The notes under the pieces: model-generated
What the model was told of the DNA's origin: nothing
Seen by the model: the letters and a program-made list of their open reading frames with translations, nothing else
Databases searched by the model: none
Origin: Kiritimatiellia bacterium
GTDB taxonomy: Bacteria; Verrucomicrobiota; Kiritimatiellia; RFP12; UBA1067
DNA: 19,945 nucleotides
Assembly: GCA_024405255.1 (NCBI GenBank)
Contig: JAKSOY010000063.1
Coordinates: 1 to 19,945, forward strand
Direction of reading: 5' to 3'
Program-made: the position numbers and the translations under genes
Part shown: positions 16,865 to 19,945 of the stretch, in pieces
Numbering within the stretch: position 1 is the stretch's first letter
How the letters are laid out: every line of letters starts with the position of its first letter

Positions 16865-18259
16865 TCACACGCGATAGAATTCTTCCCAGCCCTTGCGCGG
16901 CGTGCCCTTGGAACCCTTGAGCAGCGCATTCGCTTCGGCATCGCCGATGATTTCCTTCTTCACCGGATCGAACTTGAAGCTGCGGTTCAGGCGCTGCGCG
17001 ATGCAGCCGAGGCAGAAGACTTCGCTCAGCGGTCCCGTCACGGAGAACGGACTGCGCGTCTGCTCCTTGCCCATCACGCCCAAGAGGAAGTTCTTGTAAT
17101 GGTTGGAGCCCGGCTTCGTGAAGGCCGGTGCCGGATCCTGCGAACCACACATGCGAATCTTGGAACCATGCGAACCGCCCTGCCAGGCCGTCCCGTCGGA
17201 GAAGCAGAAGAACTTGCCCGGATTCAGCTTGCGCTTCTTGTCCTCAGTGGACCCCTTGGCCGCCGGAATCGAAGGATCCCATCCCTGCGCGATATAGCCC
17301 TTCGGGAGTTTCGGCAGGTTGCGGATGCCTTCATACCATTCAAGGTCGATCGCAGGGCGCTTGCCCTTAGCGGCGAACTTGAACGTGAGCGTGTCCTGCA
17401 TCGGGAAGACGAACGAGTTCCAGCCTTCGACGTCCTTGATCTGGACCTCCGTCGGCAGGCCGAGTTCAAAGAAGCGGTGCATCGTATCCATCGTATGCGC
17501 GCCCCAGTCGCCCAGACAGCCATTACCGAAATCGTACCAGCTGCGCCATTCGCCCTGCACGTAGTCCTTCGAATAATCGTGCGGCGTCGCCGTACCGGTC
17601 CAGGTATCCCAATCGAGGCCCCTCGGCATCTTCTCGCCGGTCGGGAACGCGTTCATGATGCCTTTCCACTTGTGCCAGCGGCGCGGGTTGTTCATGTGCG
17701 CGACAAGGCGCGTGAGCTTCGAGACATCGAGAATGCCCTTCTGGACATAGTCGCGGAACTGGAAGTAGTTGTCGCCCGAATGTCCCTGGTTGCCCATCTG
17801 CGTGGCCACCTTGTACTTCTTCGCCGCCGCCATCAGCAATTCGCACTCTTCGAACGTGTGCGCCAGCGGCTTCTCAGAGAAGACCGGAAGCCCGCGCTTC
17901 ATCGCCCCCATCAACGCCGGGAAGTGCGAGAAGTCCGGATTCATCACCGCGACCGCATCGATCTTGCCCTCCATCGCGTCGAGCATCTTGCGGAAGTCGG
18001 TGAACTGCGGCACGTTCGGAAATCTCTTCTTCGCCGCCGCGCACTGCCTGCCGAACTTGATATCCGTATCGCAGAGGGCTGCGATTTCGCAAATGCCCGT
18101 CTTGCTAAACTGCTGGATGTCATTCCACGCCTGCTGCCCCACGCCCACGCAGGCGAGACGCACTTTGTCCCGGCCAAAGGCACCGTGAACGGGAAGAAGC
18201 GGGAATGCCCCTGCGGCCAACGCAGCCTGCAGGAACGAACGACGCGACACAGTATTCAT
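16865..18259 (-). CDS. Gfo/Idh/MocA-family oxidoreductase with Tat signal
   Basis: The protein has 464 residues. The N-terminus SRRSFLQAALAAGAFPLLPV is a twin-arginine signal, so the enzyme should be exported folded with its cofactor. The Rossmann part begins KVRLACVGVGQQ (32-43) and carries the EKP motif (129-131). The C-terminal domain has GDWGAHTMDT with D251 and H255, the usual catalytic or structural pair of this branch, and the solvent-facing SRDP-like end common in PVC and Bacteroidota homologues. It likely oxidises or reduces a sugar or cyclitol; the substrate is unknown. The ATG at 18259 has AAGGA upstream and a good promoter. The gene follows the GH-D glycosidase by 81 bases and is the first gene of the run with queF, the CysG-HemA fusion and the lactonase. 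Confidence 0.92.
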   Translation of the reverse strand: MNTVSRRSFLQAALAAGAFPLLPVHGAFGRDKVRLACVGVGQQAWNDIQQFSKTGICEIAALCDTDIKFGRQCAAAKKRFPNVPQFTDFRKMLDAMEGKIDAVAVMNPDFSHFPALMGAMKRGLPVFSEKPLAHTFEECELLMAAAKKYKVATQMGNQGHSGDNYFQFRDYVQKGILDVSKLTRLVAHMNNPRRWHKWKGIMNAFPTGEKMPRGLDWDTWTGTATPHDYSKDYVQGEWRSWYDFGNGCLGDWGAHTMDTMHRFFELGLPTEVQIKDVEGWNSFVFPMQDTLTFKFAAKGKRPAIDLEWYEGIRNLPKLPKGYIAQGWDPSIPAAKGSTEDKKRKLNPGKFFCFSDGTAWQGGSHGSKIRMCGSQDPAPAFTKPGSNHYKNFLLGVMGKEQTRSPFSVTGPLSEVFCLGCIAQRLNRSFKFDPVKKEIIGDAEANALLKGSKGTPRKGWEEFYRV

Positions 18260-18307
18260 CTGACTTTCCTTATTTTGATGATTAAAAGACTTCGGGTTTT
18301 CAGGTGT

Positions 18308-18336
18308 ATTTTACCATATACACATCTGACTGCCAA
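18308..18336 (-). promoter_or_regulatory. Sigma-70-type promoter for the oxidoreductase-queF-hemA-lactonase operon
   Basis: On the minus strand TTGGCA (18331-18336), a 17-base spacer and TAAAAT (18308-18313) are visible, with TGG directly before the -10 (extended -10). The -35 box is only a few bases after the stop codon of the glycosidase gene. The predicted leader is about 42 bases. No terminator is visible between the two genes, so some read-through is possible. Confidence 0.75.
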
Positions 18337-18340
18337 GATG

Positions 18341-19930
18341 TTATTCCCACTTGTAGGTCTGCGTTTCAGAACCGAACTGCCACCGCGTCGGACGCAGCGT
18401 CTCAACCCAGTCGATCGGTTCGCCCGTGGGCTGTTCCTTCGCCGCACGGCGCAGGGCCTTCTCGAGGGCCTCCTTGATTTCAGGCGTGGTCAGCTGACGC
18501 CGCCAGCTCACGAAGAGCGCCGTACCCGAACGCGCCACGAGGTCGAGCCACTGGCGATTGAGATGCCACGGCACCTTGCCCGCATCCGTCAGGCCGAAGC
18601 AGTCGCCGTCCCCGCGATAGAACGTGTTGTTGTGAATCGCCCGCACGCCCAGCGTGTGCGGTCCCATCTTGCGCGTCCGCGCCCATTCGCGGCCGCTCGT
18701 GTCGTCGCCCGTACGCTGCAGGTCGAAGAGTCCCGCCGCGAAATGGTCGATGGCATTGCACCCGATGATATGCACATCCTCGCCGACGGCCTCGCGCATG
18801 ACGACATAGAGGCCCTTCACGACTTCCGCCGTCGTCCGCGACTTGTCGCACCAGGAGGGCAGCTTCTGCACGACGGGCGAATCCCCCATCGCGAATCCCC
18901 ACTTGTTGCACCAGTCGCAGGTGATGTAGTCGATCTTGATCAGCTCGTAGCCCCAGTCGACAAAGCGCTTGAGCTCCGTCCGCATCCGATCCGGCAGCGT
19001 CGGATCCGTGGGGTCCATCGGCAACGCGCGCCCGCCGGCATCCGGCAGGAACGGACGATACCAGAGTCCCGGATGCGCATCCAGCGCCTTGATTTTCTTC
19101 GCCAGCTCGTCCATCGGCATGCCCCAGCGCTTCTTGACGCCGGCCCAACGCTGCCCCGGTTCCTCGGCCTTGGCGGAACCGCTCCCCCGCTGCCAGCCGT
19201 CATCGACGACGAGGAACGGACGCACCTTCTCGCCCTTGACGAGCGAGCAGATGAAAGCTGCGTCGGCAATGAAGTTCTCCGCCGTGTTGCGTCCATACGC
19301 ACAATACCAGTCGTTGTAGCCGTAGATGGGCTCCTTCGGCAGCCGCGGCTTCGGACACATCACGCGGCAGAACGCCTGCCCTGCGGCAAACGGACGCTCT
19401 CCCACCAGTCCTTTCCGCGAAACAAGCCGGCAGGCCGCCAGTGTCCGCGTTCCCAACTGCACGGGATCCGAACCCGCGCGGCAGTCGAGACGCAACGTGA
19501 TCTCACCCGGCGTCGCATGCCAGCAGGCAAAGACGTTCGGCTGCGTTTCAACACCGTAGCCATCGGTGCGCGTACCGTCGGTCGCCAGGAAATACCACGG
19601 CATCGCGCCCTTGCGCGGACGCGCCTTCTCATTCTGCTCAAGCGGAATCCAGGCCGTGTCGCCGTAGGTTCGTTCCCATTCGCCGCCGATGACCTTCGTC
19701 GCGGCGCCCAGATCGACCTTCCACGTCAACGTCACCCACGAAAAGGGCTGCGCGCGCTGCACGCGGACCCAGCCGTCGGAACCGACCGTCACGCTCTCCG
19801 CCGCCGCCACACCGTCGATTGCAAGCGAAGCCGGCTGCTGCAGGTTGGCAAAATCCATCGCAAGCGCGGCCCCCGGACAAGCCAAGGCCCACATCGCGAC
19901 ACTCAACATTTTTTTGGTAATCTTTTTCAT
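18341..19930 (-). CDS. Secreted clan GH-D glycosidase, alpha-galactosidase-like (GH36/GH27 type)
   Basis: The protein has 529 residues. It starts with a signal peptide (MKKITKKMLSVAMWALACPG, cleavage near 24). An N-terminal beta-rich domain (to about 195) precedes a TIM barrel opened by YGYNDWYCAYG (203-213). VVDDGW (241-246) matches the conserved DDGW of GH36. YELIKIDYITCDW (328-340) places the nucleophile at D334, and RTGDDTSG (406-413) provides the acid/base Asp (D409 or D410), as in the RxSxD-like motif of the clan. It should cleave alpha-linked galactose or a related sugar outside the cytoplasm; the exact linkage is uncertain. The ATG at 19930 lies only six bases after a TATAAT box, so no ribosome-binding site fits. 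A second in-frame ATG seven codons later also lacks one. Confidence 0.82.
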   Translation of the reverse strand: MKKITKKMLSVAMWALACPGAALAMDFANLQQPASLAIDGVAAAESVTVGSDGWVRVQRAQPFSWVTLTWKVDLGAATKVIGGEWERTYGDTAWIPLEQNEKARPRKGAMPWYFLATDGTRTDGYGVETQPNVFACWHATPGEITLRLDCRAGSDPVQLGTRTLAACRLVSRKGLVGERPFAAGQAFCRVMCPKPRLPKEPIYGYNDWYCAYGRNTAENFIADAAFICSLVKGEKVRPFLVVDDGWQRGSGSAKAEEPGQRWAGVKKRWGMPMDELAKKIKALDAHPGLWYRPFLPDAGGRALPMDPTDPTLPDRMRTELKRFVDWGYELIKIDYITCDWCNKWGFAMGDSPVVQKLPSWCDKSRTTAEVVKGLYVVMREAVGEDVHIIGCNAIDHFAAGLFDLQRTGDDTSGREWARTRKMGPHTLGVRAIHNNTFYRGDGDCFGLTDAGKVPWHLNRQWLDLVARSGTALFVSWRRQLTTPEIKEALEKALRRAAKEQPTGEPIDWVETLRPTRWQFGSETQTYKWE

Positions 19931-19936
19931 GGCCCT

Positions 19937-19945
19937 ATTATAGCA
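19937..19945 (-). promoter_or_regulatory. Extended -10 promoter element for the glycosidase gene (partial)
   Basis: On the minus strand TGC directly precedes a perfect TATAAT (19937-19942) at the window edge; the -35 box would lie outside. Only six bases separate the -10 from the ATG, which implies transcription starting at or next to the start codon. Confidence 0.5.

Noticed and set aside
18260..18307. preQ1 riboswitch in the leader of the operon that contains queF
   Set aside because: The leader of about 42 bases lacks the preQ1 aptamer pattern of conserved C-rich loop and A-rich tail, and queF is the second gene of the operon.

Overview
The window is a GC-rich bacterial stretch with short intergenic gaps. 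No tRNA, rRNA, CRISPR array, insertion sequence or phage gene was recognised. The mix of a Tat-signal Gfo/Idh/MocA oxidoreductase, a secreted clan GH-D glycosidase, a stand-alone eukaryotic-type Ser/Thr kinase, an NtrB/NtrC-type two-component pair, a DUF2723-like membrane protein with TPRs and an outer-membrane barrel suggests a Gram-negative member of the PVC superphylum (Verrucomicrobiota, Kiritimatiellota or Lentisphaerota). This is an inference from gene content; no marker gene proves it.

Layout. Bases 1-9413 are read on the minus strand. From right to left they hold an outer-membrane protein (own promoter and terminator), a nucleobase uptake and salvage operon (upp, azgA-type permease, apt, uraA-type permease), a small exported protein followed by a large GT-C/DUF2723-like TPR membrane protein, and the start of a PilC/GspF gene that leaves the window at base 1. 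Bases 9550-13710 are read on the plus strand and hold four translationally coupled genes: a soluble histidine kinase, a sigma-54 response regulator, an exported protein with eight CxxC motifs and a Ser/Thr kinase. Bases 13758-19930 are minus again: a clan GH-D glycosidase, then a MocA-type oxidoreductase, queF, a fused precorrin-2 dehydrogenase/glutamyl-tRNA reductase, and a lactonase-family beta-propeller. The two convergent blocks meet at one perfect hairpin that contains the lactonase stop codon.

The most unusual item is in the salvage operon. Three consecutive genes (purine permease, adenine phosphoribosyltransferase, uracil/xanthine permease) encode three unrelated proteins, yet each begins with the same helical module of roughly 75 residues. 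The module has two half-repeats with a DGxVDxDE-like signature and resembles TerB. It is absent from the fourth gene, upp. I infer a shared docking or sensing domain that links nucleobase uptake to phosphoribosylation at the membrane. Other points of note are the CysG-HemA fusion without the usual GluTR C-terminal domain, an NtrC-type regulator with altered Walker A and GAFTGA motifs, a non-RD kinase coupled to that two-component pair, the two 11-residue-period CxxC triplets, and a common promoter architecture (17-base spacer, usually an extended -10).
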